Below, piece by piece: positions 10,306 to 22,853 of a stretch of 64,000 bases of DNA (its first letter is position 1; the number at the start of each line of letters is the position of its first letter). This DNA comes from Albifimbria verrucaria. Taxonomy: Eukaryota; Ascomycota; Sordariomycetes; Hypocreales; Stachybotryaceae. Below the pieces are notes generated by a model. The model was given only the letters and a program-made list of their open reading frames with translations, was not told the origin of the DNA and did not search any database. The stretch lies in the NCBI GenBank assembly GCA_020081605.1, contig JAHREC010000049.1, positions 3,720,001-3,784,000 of the forward strand, given 5' to 3'. The position numbers and the translations under genes were made by a program.

Positions 10306-13300
10306 TCATGGGCAGCAACGTTCTAATCGCCTTTCTTTCTCCATCGGCGTGGGCTCTGGGGTATTTGCCGCCGATGAATCCGCAGAATCAATCTTGATGT
10401 AGTCTTTAATTTCCGAGTTCGGCTCCGTGCCGTCGTCGGCGTCGTCGAGCTCGTTTTCGCCCCGGCGGACGACGATGGGAGGGTAGGGGACAGACGCATC
10501 GGGGTTCTTATCCGCAGATCGCGAGCCAGCCGCGTTTACCTGCGCGTTGTCGAGATCCGCCTGTCCCTTCTCGCCCATGCCATCCTCGAGGAGCTCACCG
10601 CCTTCCATGACGGTGCGCAGCTCCAGCTCAGCGTCCTTGGAGTAAACGCGAATGCCCACAATGCAAACGGCGCTCCATGGAGCAGGCATCTTCTCCTCCT
10701 CTGTATCGTAGCCATCCTGGGGTTGGGGTGGCTGCTGCGGCGTAGTCCTGGGGCGGCGTACCATGTCGTCGCTGCTGTAGAGCTCCTCCCAATCAGAAAC
10801 TGGCGAATCCGATGAATCGCCCTCTGAGATGTACTGGGCACGGGGCTTGGTAGGCTTGGGCTTGGGCTGCTCCTCTTCGGGGGCCGGGGAGGTCCACTGG
10901 CAGGTGGGACTTCTTGCTTCTCTTCCTCTGAAGGGGCAAGCGTGGAATCCTCAGTCTTGGGGGTATACTGGGGAGATCCACTAGAGTCTGAGGCACCGGT
11001 GTCGTCGGTAATCTTGGCCTCGACCTTTTCCTCGGCCTTGTCAGCTGCCTCATCAGCCTCGTCATCGGCCTCATCACCTGCCTTGTCCTCCGTGGCCTTG
11101 TCCTCGGCGGCCTTCTCTATGGCAGCCTTGTCCGCAGCAGCCTTGGCCTCGGCGGCAACGCGGGCCTCCTCTATCTCTCTCTCCTTCTTCTCCTTGGCCA
11201 GACGCTCTTCTTCGAGGCGGTCCTCTTCGGCCTCCTTTTCTAACTGTCGCGCCTCCCACGCCTCGCGTCGCTGCCTCTTCTTATCCTTGTTCTTGTCTGA
11301 CTGCTTCTTAGTCACGTCGCGATTGAGGTGACGCTTCTCCCACTGGCGGCGGCGCTCCTTCTGGCGGCATCCGGATGCCTTCTTCTGGTCCCGCTTCTTG
11401 CGCAGCTTGGCCACCTTGTCCATGTGGCTCCAGGCCTTGCTGTGGGCCAGGTCGTAAGCGTAACCAACCTGCGCCAGCTTCTCGTTCTCCGCTCGGTCTT
11501 GGAGCTCGCGCTTAACAACCTCCTCGACAGACTTGGCGGTTGAGTTACGCTCTCCAGTTACCTTAAGATAGACAACGTAATCACCGGCAGGCATGTCGGG
11601 CAGCTCAACGGACACGGAGCGGTCCATGAGGTAGTTGCCGTGAGACCTGACAATGTAGTCCTCGGCCTCGGGGCGGTCCTGGTAGTGGAGGCGGAAGTGC
11701 AGGCGGAAGCTGTACTGACCCTGGAGGCCCTTCCAGTAGCGCTTGTCGAGCTGCGACAGGACCAACACCAGGGGCGAGTCCTTGGTCAGCTTAATGTGGA
11801 ACTTCTCGTGGTACTCGGCCTTCCAGGGAACATCGACGCCAATCCATCGCTGGCAGCAGCGCCAGTCACGGTCACGGAACAGCCGGGTGCGGTCGAAATG
11901 GGTGTACTTGCGGATCATGTCCTCGTAGGAGATCCAGAAGACCGAATCGCTGCTGAACTTGTGGCCAAGCTCCTCCTGCACCTCGGTGGTCCACTCCTTG
12001 GAACCGTCGCTCCAAGCACCCTCCCAGATGCCCTTGCGGATCTTGCCCCACGGGTTGCGGAGCTTGACCAGCCGCTGGCCGGACTTGAGGGTACGGGCCT
12101 CCATGACGACGTAGGCATGGCCCTCGGTGATGCCACTGCGCTCGCCGTAGCCGTGCTCGAGCAGGCCGGTCGAGCAGCCGAAGAGGAACTCTTCGTTGAC
12201 CTTTGACATTTCATTGTCCCAGAATTCGTCAATGTCTAGGATGTCCGAGGTAAGAAGCTCGGTGGTGACACCACCCGAGAGATCCTCGAGGCCCTCGCCG
12301 ATCCAGCCACCCGAAAGAGCAGCGTAATCGCCGTGAGCCTTGGCGTAGGCCTTCTCGATGAGGGGACCCAGGTCTCGTTCTGGTCACGGCACTGAGCGAA
12401 GAAGAGAGCCTTGGAGCCGGTCTGGTAGGTCTTTCTGTAGACGTTTTCGACATCCTCGCGGTCAATCTGCTGGAGTAAATCTCGCTGCATGCTTGGGGAA
12501 TCCCAGCAGGGAGACTTTAGGTAAAGCTTGTCGTCAACAATGGAGTAAATCCATTCGCCATCTCGGTAAAAGACGAATCCGTAAATTCCAATCTCTGCGA
12601 GCCTATTAGCCAAGTTCACTGAAAAATCAGTGCAACAACTTACTCGTGTTGTGAGCAACGCAGGCACGCTTGATACCCTGCTCGGTGTTGGCCATGGCGG
12701 TAAGGGCCGCCATGATCCAGCAGTCTCCGAGACTGCCCTGCTTGACGTCGCCTCCATCGAGCTTTTCCATGAAAGTGGGCTTCTCAAAAATTTCGTGGAC
12801 TCGCTTGACAGCCTTGGGTACGGTTGCGCTTGAGCCCAGCAGCGTGGTTCTGTTGAGCTCAAACTTTTGCGTACCCAAACTGTTCAGGCAGTGTCCCTTT
12901 TCGTACTTGAGATCCCAGTCCTTTGGGCAGTTAGCGTTGGTACACCGCAGGTGACTACGGAAATCCTTACCAAATCCCAGCCAGGATCACGGTATCGCAT
13001 GTTGACACGCTTGCAATCCTTGACAATCTTCTCAACCTTGCGCCTACACTCCTCCGCCGCACGTTCGTAGCCATCCCACAGGAGCTCATTCGGCCGCTCT
13101 GCTTGGGCTGGTGGCTCTACCGGGTCAAAGGGCAGCACGGAGAGAGCTGTGTGGAATTTGCGACTTGAAAACTTCTTCCAAGTGCGGTTGATGGACTGCT
13201 GGGGCGGCAGGCGCTTCTTCTTCTTCTTCTTCTGGTCGTTGTTATTGCTGTTGGCGGGCGGAGGACAGGGCCGACGAGGGTCCTCCGACTCCTCAGACGA

Positions 13301-13315
13301 GCTGTAGCCGTGCAT
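10306..13315 (-). CDS. Calpain-family cysteine protease with long charged C-terminal tail
   Basis: A C2-family papain-like calcium-type cysteine peptidase, intracellular. Acidic/Lys-rich N-terminus (MHGYSSSEESED, then a poly-Lys stretch), then the catalytic core with all three active-site motifs visible: GSLGDCWIMAAL (Cys), EGHAYVVMEA (His) and LRNPWG (Asn). A beta-sandwich region follows, then a Lys/Glu/Ala heptad-like segment (about 11050-11400 in DNA) predicted to form a coiled coil, and a Pro-rich acidic tail. One intron lies near 12603-12643. One-base breaks are placed at 12972-12974, in the G run 12362-12365 and near 10890; the exact exon join near 12600 is not resolved. A Cys-pair segment (HLRCTNANCPKDW) precedes the core. 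It is not clearly PalB/Rim13, which lacks this tail. About 970 residues. Confidence 0.88.
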
Positions 13316-16300
13316 ATTGTCGATCTTTGCCCAAGTTGTGGGGTGCGAGACAAAATCGCCGAAAGTCTATCCAATCTCTATCCACTATTCTATCGCTGCA
13401 AGCTCGTTAACCAAGCGCGCTCTGCAGACAGACGAAGCTATGGTGGAGGATAACGATGGGTTGCTCCTTAGTAGTAGGAGTGGTTGCCAACGAGGGTATC
13501 AGAGATTGAATGCTGGTACGAGCAAAACCAAAGCAAAGGGTGAGATCAATGAGAGAATGGAGAAAGCAGAAAAAGTTCAGACGGGAGCGGTGGGCTTCGG
13601 GAGGGAGAGGGTCTATATACTGTCCGAATCAGGGGCTTTCATACCGCCCATCTGACTAAGTGTGGTGCACCTCACCGACATCAAGGGCCATTGATGAAGC
13701 TTGGGGAAGCACGAATGGCGACTTGGGCCATTGGCCGCTGGAAGCCTAGACAGGCGAACGGTATCGGAAACGTGGGGCCCATGCCTTTGGAAGGACCCCT
13801 AGAGGCCAGACACCCGAGGACCCTAGCTCGGGGTGTGGGGCGCCCCATACGTTTACTGCATGGACGGCCTGCAGTATGTGCAGTTTGCCCATACCGTGTA
13901 CTTTCCCTTTCCCCATTGACCTGATGGATAAAGCGACCTTCTGGAAAGGACATGCTTCGCCAGCCGCAACGCAACGCAACGCAGCACAGCGCAAGGGCAC
14001 AGAACTCCGACCCCAGTAGCCTCCGAGGTCCAGGCTGCGCTCCCAAGACCCGAAAGTCTCCAGTCGTCGAGTTCCAGCCTGATGTCGGGGTTGCTGTCCA
14101 TGATGAACAGTTCTGCTGCCAGAACGTTCGGAAGCAGCAGTAACCATGGGTGATTCAGTGACTCAGCAGAAATATTTTTTTCAAGTCCTTTGTTGACTCA
14201 GCATGAGTATTTTCTTTTTCTGTTCTGCTTCTTTTCCACTTCTTTCTTAGGGAGGGTCGGAGACAACATCGGAATGTCTTGAATCATCTATGTACCAGAC
14301 GTGTGCTTGACCATGTGGGTCTTTCATTAGGGTGGGATTCAGGGTCCAAGTATGCCTTCCGTAAGGCGATCGGCGCGGAAGTGGAAGTGGTTCGCCTACC
14401 CACTTGAAGAGAGGGTTCCCTAACTTGGCCGTTGCACGAAAGGCTGAGCCTGCAGGTGATTGCTCGGTTGCCTATTTGCTGAGACGAGCCAATTCGCAAC
14501 ACGACTTGGTTCCCATTTTGGACGGGCACAGGAAGAGGCGGCCACAGAACTGCAGGATTTTGTTGAGACGAGTGACGGATCGGCAGCGCAAGGACGACCG
14601 CGTACCGTACAGTATTACTTGGAGATCAACACTGACTCTCACGATAAGACATGGCCCTATCAACGACTTGGTCAGCGCGCCACTAGTCTGTTTCTGGGTG
14701 CCCCACGGAGAGTCGACAGGACGGTCAGATTTGCTCTGTCGTGCTCTGTAGTAGCATTCGCCGAAGCCCCGGGAAAGCCGTGATATGCACGAAGTGTTCA
14801 CGCGACTCAAGCCAGCGACGGGACTCGTCAGGCCTCATGCGGCGACGAGCTCCAGCCTGGTCGTGGCAGAGCGCGGACCAGCTGGTGCGAGACATCAAGT
14901 TGAGGGCAAAACCCTGCACAACCGCGCGCCTGGCCTCGACCAGATTCTCAGGTCCATCTGCTCCGAATTGACAAAACATCAGAAATCCTGGGGCATTCTA
15001 GACGGAAATGGGGACGGGCGGTGACCGGAGGCGGTGGGGCTTGGTGATTCGCCCCCACCCTCCTTTGTCGAGAGAGAGGGACCCTGATCGGCATCAGCGG
15101 CGGTTGCTGGAAAGTCGTGTTCCTTATCGAGCCGAGGTGACTGTGTACCTTGAAAGACGAGTCCTAAAGAGTCAGGTCGGCCAATGGCATTCATGTGTGG
15201 AACATACCTTGGTCTGCTAGGGCGAGGCCATCTGTAATAAGCGCACAGTACTTGGACTGTCCTAAGCCGGGAACTCCCTGACCCAGAGATTCGTAAAGTT
15301 TTTGCGCACGAGGGTTTTCGTGGTGGCGCGCGTTGTCAGCGTTGTCAGCGTCCTAGTCTTGTTGGCTTGCCACGTTGACGAGCTCACGAGGCCCGCCGGG
15401 CTGATGGACTGGGCGGTGGCCTCTCCATGGTCGCGAGGCGCTTTATTAACAGGCAGTAAGGCGTTGTTGCATGCTGATCCGGTGGTGCAGGGGTTTAATC
15501 CCGGACCTCCATTTCGTGGACCAGGGTGGCACAGTGTGGTTTTGGTGGGACAGTGTCCACGTATCTGTATCTGGGGTACAAGATGTGCACGAGTCGAAAC
15601 CGGGTCGAGCAGTGTGACTCCAGAATAGGTTCACCACCATGCATGACAAGCATGGATATGTGCGTTCGTTTGCTTGGTTGCCTTGTTTGATCCTGCTCGA
15701 AGTAGAAAATCCCGCCGCGAGAATCGGTACGGATCCTGATTCATGCGAATACGATGCCGGCGGGTCATTGAGGCTCAACGTGTAGGATGGTGTGATTCGA
15801 CCGAGGTGGTTCACCATCGGGCAGCGTCTCGAGTCACACCATGCGGAACAGGTGTATGCGTTGCGTTCCTCAGATGCATGTGAGGCTCCACGATGACCCC
15901 ATACTCTCTTGTGCAGTGGGGTCCATGCGTGCGGACGGACGGACGGACGGTAGTCAGGCAGGCAGGCGGGTGGGCAGGCGGGCAGGCGGGCAGGCGTTGG
16001 CGCTTATTAGCCGCGTCCGGGCCGTTTGTGCTCTGGTATGGATCGTGACGAGGGTGTAGATACGCTGGGTGGAGGTGAAGGGCGTGCTGTCGAAGAAGAC
16101 ACAGGGAAGGGAGTCTGTCTCGGCTGAGGTGGTGAAGTGTGGCGTGTCCAGTTGATGCGAAGGAGAAGAGAAGTCACCGTTATTCAATTTTTTCCTTTGA
16201 ATGTTGTTTGCACTTACTCGGCTAGTTACAGAAGGAGTCAAGGGGTGCCTGCCTACTAAGGTACGTAAGGTAGGTAGAACAGCGTACCTGCTGTCTGTTT

Positions 16301-16535
16301 GCAACAAAGTACCTCGTAGTTGAGACTGCCTCAGCCATTAGAAGAAGCACCAAGGTATCAAGCGGTGCATGTATCTCTCCTTGATCTCTTCGTTTTCTAC
16401 TTTTCCAACTCTTCATTTATACACGCCTGCCAGACACCTGTCAGCAACCACGCAATACATATCTATATGGCGAACAGAACGTTCATTATAATCATATTGT
16501 TATCCTTTGTCATCCACTCAGCCATTGATGGGACC
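13316..16535. other. Long gene-poor region (3.2 kb)
   Basis: This separates the calpain start from a plus-strand hypothetical gene. All frames are shorter than about 130 codons, overlap on both strands and have no recognisable motif. The region is GC-rich rather than AT-rich, so it does not look like a RIP-mutated transposon. It holds the simple repeats listed at 15932-15996. An unrecognised non-coding RNA or a rapidly evolving short gene cannot be excluded. Confidence 0.5.
15932..15996. repeat. GGAC and GGCAGGCG simple repeats
   Basis: Two adjacent short arrays: about five GGAC units (15932-15950), then about five GGCAGGCG-like units (15955-15996). They are read directly and sit in the gene-poor region. 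Confidence 0.8.
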
Positions 16536-18564
16536 ATGGACTCCTTCCAACCCGACCAAGGTCAGAATGTCGACAATGCTCAACCTCAACAACAGCCCGA
16601 AGAGCATGTTGAGCCTGCACCAAGCCCCTCCTGGCCAGGTAGCAGCGGATCTTCAAGCGCCCAAAACCTCCCGCAGCAGTGACTAGGATACGATTGTTGC
16701 GGACCAAAAGCACATTACTGCTAGCCCACAATGGGGTCGCCCCTGACACTGACGCATTGCTATATGCCATAAAGTGTGCTCAATTCAAGTCTCAACTATT
16801 GAAGCAGCAGTACCCAATACGGGCTGCATTGGGCATTGGCCTCGATCCTATTGTCTTACCAAATCAACCTCTTTCAGAAGACCGTTGCCAGGTGCCCAAA
16901 GGGGCGGGTAGCTCATTATTGAATAGCCGCCTTCGTACGCCGTCAAAGGGGCTCCTTTGATTTCACAATTTCATCCTTATGTGCACCGTGGCCGTGGCCG
17001 TGGTGGTTTAATCAAGCATCCTTGGCTTCACCATCCTCGTTCTCATCGGCAAGCGGGCCAAGCCTCTGATCCATCAGGTAGTCAACCTCCCTGAGTTCCT
17101 CCAACACGTCAAGCCCTCGGCTACTTTCACATTCAAGTTGGCAAGCTCCAGCCTACAACACCTAATCTTCCACCCATAAAAGCTGTCCCTGACTTGACTC
17201 CAGACGCATCAAGTTCGGAACGACCTGTTATCCCGCCTTTCAAGCTAACGGAACATCTAGAACACAGATGCCAGCGTGGATATGTGACTGATCTCGATCC
17301 TGTTATTCTAGCGTCTGATGAAGACTCTTTGGCAGATTACCAAGTGGAAGACATTCAACCCATGTTTGGACTTCCTCAATCAGTCGAGGGCACAGAGGTA
17401 TGTTGTTGATGTTCTGACCTCTCCTTTGATGAGTTTTGCCTCCCATCCATCCATCTTTGTGGGAAATGATTCGTCTTGCCGTTTGCTAACCAACCTCAGG
17501 CCATGCAGGAACGACTTAGGACACATGATGTTCATGCGGCAGATAATGCCAGCGCAGCGGAACAAAGCCTTCATAGCCTGAAAGTAGGTGAACCTTCCAG
17601 TTGGGCTGAAGAGTCCAAGCCCTTCGAAGCAGCGAAAGATGACAGCACAGTGAACCCAAACGAACAGCTTTACAGCCTGGATCCGCAGAAGTTGACTGAG
17701 AAGCTCGAGCTCAATAAAGAGGTGAACGACAAGGCCATCAGCCATCAGCCGTCGGTCGAAGAAACCGAAATCTACAAAATGGCAAACCAGAATGCAATGA
17801 GAGAAAACGATTACATCATGATGGAAGAGGAGCCTTCGACAGCGGCTGAAGAAGTCCATCCCCACGAAACAGCAAGCGAGAGTGTGCCAAACCAGGCCTC
17901 CAGCGCCTGGGCATTAGATGAATCGTTGAAAGCGATGGGAAAATCCCAGCCCTACAAAGCAAACGAGCGTTTCAGAGTCATCAAAGTCAAGCTCAAGACC
18001 CCAAAGGCCGAGGAGGCCCGCCGAGGGGACCAGCATGAGCTTGAACTCGCCAAGGCGGCCGAAGCTTTCAAGGAGGAGTTACGGGCCGAGAGAGAAGAAA
18101 AGAGAGCAGAGATGGGCCGCCTCGTGGCCGTTGGCCAAAACAAGGTGATCAATTCCACAGAGTCAAAGGGTCTCTTGGAGGTGACAAGTTTTGCAAGCCT
18201 TGGTTCTTCGCACGCTACTGAACGCAGAGATTACAGCAACCCATTTTTGGTAATGCGACCGGCGACTACTCCTACCGTGGCAACCGAGGAGTGGACGCGT
18301 CCATGGCGACAAGAGGTCCGGCTTGACAATGGCGTCTGGCTCTGTTCTAACTGCAGTGGGTTTCTGGATCGTGATGCGACGATTGCGGACAGAGATGTGC
18401 TATTGGCTGCGTGGGCTGCTCTAGGGTTTGGCATCCATTTGAGAGGGTACCAAGTGAGCCCATTCGCAGACGCAGCTGCGCATATTGCAGGCGACAGCAG
18501 TTCTGCTACAGCTACCAAAAGTTTCCCACCGACATGGAGGTTGATGAGTAGAGCAGAAGTATAG
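16536..18564 (+). CDS. Low-complexity hypothetical protein, exon structure only partly resolved
   Basis: I do not recognise this gene. The best-supported part is the last exon, from about 17500 to the stop at 18562-18564, encoding about 350 charged residues (Glu, Lys, Ala, Ser). A helical block (KAAEAFKEELRAEREEKRAE) precedes a C-terminal segment (WLCSNCSGFLDRDATIADR) containing a C-x2-C pair. A GT-AG intron at about 17398-17499 joins it to an upstream exon that includes PFKLTEHLEHRCQRGYV. The proposed start MDSFQPDQGQNVDNAQ opens a Gln/Pro/Ser-rich tail. Between about 16680 and 17160 the frame changes more than once, so an additional intron or base losses are needed. Probably intrinsically disordered and lineage-specific. 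Confidence 0.45.
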
Positions 18565-18643
18565 GTGGGTGTTGATCGAAGAGGACTCGTGCTGGGGTCA
18601 GGCAAAGCGCTGGATTTATTACATGTGTCAAGCGTAAAATAGA

Positions 18644-19896
18644 CTAGACAGTCAGCCTTTGCTGTTGCTCATCACTAGGTAGCGGAGATGCAAGCGTTTC
18701 GGTATCAACAGTGCCGTCGTCAGCAGCCGTGATAAGACCTTGATTCGCCTGATCCTTGCGTTCCATGCGCCTCCTCCATGGCTTGTAGACAATGATGGAC
18801 CCAACTCCGACGACGACAAAAACACCACATATGCTGCCACCGATAATGTCAAAATGGTCTCCTATGGCTGAAACACCATCCCAGAAGCTACCCTCGGGCT
18901 CTGCCACGTTCTGCACCAAGGAAAGCACCTGAATAATGCCGATAAACGCAGAGACAAAGACGGTTATCGCGGTTAGGACAATGCTGTAGTATAAGATGGC
19001 CACAATGTCACGGGAAAAGGCTTTGGACGTGTAGAGTGCCATCATCAAAGCGCCGTCTGTGGTATCGAGAAGGCACATGCCGGCTGCGGGGGTCAGAATT
19101 GGTCGATAGAGGGACGATGGACGAGAGACTTGCCTGTAAAAAGAATGGGAAAGATGAGAATGAGCCATATGCTCGTGCCTTGGACAGCTTGAATGCTGGC
19201 GATTCCGAGAATGGCAATTTCTGAGCTAGTATCGAAGCCGAGACCAAACACCACGCCGAGAGGATACATTTTCCACGGCCGATCTATGGCCTGGAAGAGA
19301 CCTTTGAAGACTCTAGCAAGAAAACCGCCGCCTTCAAATTTGAACTGGTCTTGTGGTGCGCTGTCTGCCTCTGTTTCTATGACTTCGCCGACTCGCCGTT
19401 GTTCAGCAAGGACCTCCTTGAGACGTTTCACCAGTTTGTATAGAACCCAGCCATTGCCGATACACAAGATGATGAGGAACGCTGCGCTCACGCTGGTACC
19501 AATGATGTTGCCCACGCGCGTGAACCCATCGAAGTGATCCCGCAAGGCGCCGCTCGTAGCCGCAACCACGATACAGGTAATAATGACAATGGTACTGTGG
19601 CCTAGCGAGAAAAATGTACCGACAGTAGCAGGGCGCTGGCCAGAGGCAATCAAACGACGGGTCATCAAATCAATCGCGGAGATGTGATCGGCGTCGAGGG
19701 CATGACGCAGGCCAAGCGTGTAGGACAAGGCGGCTGGGGAGATGAGGGCCGGATGGAAGCGCAGGACGATGGCGGCAGCGATCCAGACAGCGAGGTTGAC
19801 GGTAACGAGCAAGGCGATGATGCGAATGCTGTTGGTCGGGATGCCGTGCAAGAACTTGGGCTTGGGCGGGAGAGGGACGTGACATCGTCGCGCCAT
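18644..19896 (-). CDS. NicO-family high-affinity nickel/cobalt transporter
   Basis: A secondary transporter that imports Ni2+ (for urease) or Co2+ across the plasma membrane. The family signatures are all present: LRHALDADHISAID (the HX4DH-type signature in helix II), SLGHSTIVI and LGFDTSSEIAILG. About eight hydrophobic segments are followed by a short polar C-terminus. The start was set at the Met of MARRCHVPLPPKPK because the upstream in-frame extension has no family character. One 50-nt intron lies at 19084-19133; its donor is GCAAGT, so this is a GC-AG intron. Joining across it gives an uninterrupted match (FPILFT then AGMCLLDTTDGALM). There is no frame break, and the length of about 400 residues is normal for fungal NicO proteins. 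Confidence 0.93.
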
Positions 19897-20380
19897 GATG
19901 GTGTAGGCCGGCCGTTCAGGACGGGGTTGACGTGTAAGCGAGAGATGAGTACAGGCCCAATCACCCATCAACCAGCAACCAGCCGTTTTAAAGGAAACCC
20001 GTTTGACTGTGAAAAGAGCGCAGTTACCCCTCACAACATACTCATATCGTGATGTCGTTGATCAGTGGAGGAGAGCAAATTGCAGCACATCGAGGTGGTT
20101 AAGCTACCCCGCCAAAAGGCGAAAGATAACGATCTAGATTCCTTATCGCAGCTCATGTGGGGCGCGGAGATGGCCGAATCTTATCTGGTATCGGCATCTA
20201 GACCGCGAGACGAGGCTTGTTTAGTGGTGGGATTGTTGGATGCTTGTCTTATGCTGTTCTAATGCTGTATTGAGTTTCTATCGTCAATCCTGCACCATCT
20301 TGCAGTGTATGTGGATCATCTGGTCCCCGGCGCACGTCCTGTCTTGGCAGCCTCAGACAAGAGCCGATGAGAGCGTTAGA

Positions 20381-20406
20381 GAGGAGTTCCCCAGAGGAGT
20401 TCCCCA
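20381..20406. repeat. Perfect 13-bp tandem duplication
   Basis: GAGGAGTTCCCCA occurs twice back to back. It lies in the 1-kb gap between the nickel transporter and the FAD oxidoreductase. Probably a replication-slippage product. Confidence 0.85.
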
Positions 20407-20793
20407 GGGTTTAGTTTGCCATCCGCCTTGAGATCTTGAACTGACGTCGGTATATAAAGACGCCACTCGCAAAATCAAGGATCAGAACGACTTGATTAAT
20501 TTTGCTCAAATTTAGCATGTGTACTGTACCATAGTCTTTAAATCTTTTGATAATCATTCAAAAAGAAATGACTAACTTATACCGCCAAACTGACAGGGCC
20601 TAGTGCTAACCGGAGCGGGGCTGTGGATAACGTTATTCGGCTAACAGGGCCCGGGTATCTGAGGCTATCAGGAAACATTGGATGCTGGGGATAGGCGCTT
20701 GCGGCTCTTGGACAAGACATGATCGATCCAAATAGGCTGTCGAGCCCATTTCAGGGTAGGCATCATGCCATGTTCATGTCATGTTTTAACCAT

Positions 20794-20800
20794 TATATAA
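20794..20800 (+). promoter_or_regulatory. TATA box of the FAD-oxidoreductase gene
   Basis: TATATAA lies 137 bp upstream of the start codon at 20937, a usual distance for a fungal core promoter. A second TATATAA at 20451-20457 sits just downstream of a CRE-like TGACGTC at 20442-20448 but has no gene at a suitable distance. Confidence 0.5.
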
Positions 20801-20936
20801 AGTCCATGCGCATGGGAGAAGGCATCGCAGCTATTAAGGTGCAGAAAATAAGCAAACAAAGAAAACCCCTCCACCAATAGACATCATTACATAACACCAA
20901 CTTCCCTCGAGTTGAACTCTCGCAAGGCTACCGAAA

Positions 20937-22262
20937 ATGCCGGCCAAAATCGTCGTCGTTGGAACAGGCTTCGCAGGTGTCTGGAGTGCCCTCTCAGCCC
21001 AACGCCTGATTCGCCTGCGCGACAAGGAGCGTGATGTCCAAGTAGTTGTTGTCGCCCCGGAACCAACACTTGTCATTCGCGTACGCCTTTATGAAGCTCA
21101 AGCGTCTAAAAGGTTCACCCAGTTGGCCAGCTTTTTGAGTCAGCAGGCATTCAGTTTGTTCAGGGTTATGTCGAAACAGTCAATACTCAGCAACGCACTA
21201 TTCGAATTCGCGCTTCCACTGGCTCTGAATCGGAAATGAGTTACGATCGCCTTGTACTGGCTGCCGGGAGTTCTCTTGCGCGCCCATCCAGCATTCCTGG
21301 TATTGAAAAGTATGCTTTTGATATTAATTCACTCAGTGCGGCATCCGCTTTGGAAACCCACTTGGATAAGCTTGCCTCTCTCCCACCAACCAAAGCTCGC
21401 GATACTGTAGTGGTGTGCGGCGCTGGCTTTACCGGCATTGAGATGGCGACAGAGCTTCCACTCCTGCTGAGCCACTTGAAAGATCTTCGGATTGTACTCG
21501 TGGAAAGCTCTAGAGTTGTTGGCCCAGAGCTAGGACCAAATCCTCGACCGACCATCAACAAGGCGCTCAAAGACCTGGGAATCGAGGTCAAGCTAGGATC
21601 CCCAGTCACCTCTGTAAACGAAAAAGGTGTCCTACTGGCTTCTGGCGAGCTTATAGAATCAAAGACTGTCATCTGGACCGCAGGACTTCGAGCCAACAGC
21701 CTCAACCAGCATGTGCCTGGGGAGAAAGATGCGCTTGGCCGGCTTCACGTAGACCAGCATCTTCGGGTTGCGGGCTGCCAGCATGTCTTTGCAGCAGGGG
21801 ACTCGGCACGGGCCGCTACAGACGACAAGGGCAACTTTACCTTAATGTCATGCCAGCATGCCATACCACTTGGACGCTTCGCTGGCCACAATGCCGCGGC
21901 AGGGTTGCTCGGTGAGCCCATGATGTCATATGCGCAGCCAGAGTATACATGTCTACTGGATTTGGGCGCTTGGGAGCATTGCTTTCTTATGGCTGGGAGC
22001 GCGACGTGAAGGTATCAGGAAAGTTTGTGAAGCAAGCAAAGAGATGGGTCAACCAAAGGTCATCTACCCACCTAATAAGTTGGATGAAGCGCTCAAGATG
22101 GCCGAACCTACTCCCCAGCAGGATGGGCCAGTGAGAAATGTTTTATCCATGCTTGCTTGGACTTGGAGTTCCTGGATGCCTTCTCTGCCTGCAAGCTATG
22201 GCTCTACCGACAAGAATACAGTTCTCATACAGGCTGTTGGCAATGTGATGAACAAGACATAA
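20937..22262 (+). CDS. NDH-2/AIF-like FAD-dependent pyridine-nucleotide oxidoreductase
   Basis: A two-Rossmann-fold flavoprotein that transfers electrons from NAD(P)H; related fungal proteins are called AIF-like or AMID-like. The N-terminal FAD motif is VVGTGFAGVWSA, the NAD(P) motif is VVVCGAGFTGIEMATEL and the second FAD site is HVFAAGDSARA. The C-terminus holds a Trp-rich segment (LAWTWSSWMPSLP) that could bind membrane. No mitochondrial presequence is visible, because the FAD motif starts at residue 5. Three one-base losses break the frame: A run 21108-21111, G run near 21973 and A run 22055-22057. Adding one base at each gives a colinear protein of about 440 residues. Physiological acceptor unknown. 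Confidence 0.85.
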
Positions 22263-22853
22263 GCCAATCTGCAGAGGTTACTATGTTGTTTCCACCTGCT
22301 GCTCGCGATTCTTACTATGAAACCCCGAACATGCCTGGCCAGACTATCTCGAATAGCACGACTTTTTATATGGCCAAGAAGAGAAAAAGAGAAAAAGAGA
22401 GCAAACGATTAATTAGAATAATTTAGAAAGCAACTACATAGTATAATTTTCACTCGCGATTTGTATTCCTTACACTTGCCGCCCGTTATCGAGACAGCAG
22501 TATGCGTTGCCTTGGATTCTGCCTACTGGCGAGTAGAGCCAAGAAATGCTGTGCCTCCCCTTTACCCTTTTACAGGGGTTCAGGTCAGTAAACTGCTTGC
22601 ATCTACTTATGCATCTACTTATGCACCTCAATGTTGTCTCTCACATTACCCCTCATTCAGCTGCCGTAAATATCAAACAGCCCCAACCAGACTGTAACCC
22701 TTTGGGGCTTTCAGATTCCCAGAATAGTCCTGTCCAATCACTACGTGGTCCACATGGCCCCTGACATATGCACCGCTTTTGGACATAATTTTCTGCATCA
22801 TGTCAATCTCTAGATATCTCAAGGCCGGGATTCGCTTTCCAACCGTGCAAACC
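22263..22853. other. Intergenic stretch without a supported gene
   Basis: It contains the 3' region of the oxidoreductase gene (including a short GAAAAAGAGA purine repeat near 22377-22402), a small direct repeat of CATCTACTTATG (about 22599-22624) and the promoter of the next gene. No coding potential was recognised. Confidence 0.5.

Noticed and set aside
12960..13010. Possible intron in the calpain gene starting GTAAGG
   Set aside because: The next frame through it encodes a colinear Cys-pair segment, so a single base loss explains it better.
19897..20034. Upstream in-frame extension of the nickel transporter
   Set aside because: Extra residues show no family similarity, and the Met at 19896 fits the usual N-terminus.
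20442..20457. CRE-like TGACGTC followed by TATATAA
   Set aside because: No gene begins within a suitable distance downstream, so it was kept only as a note.
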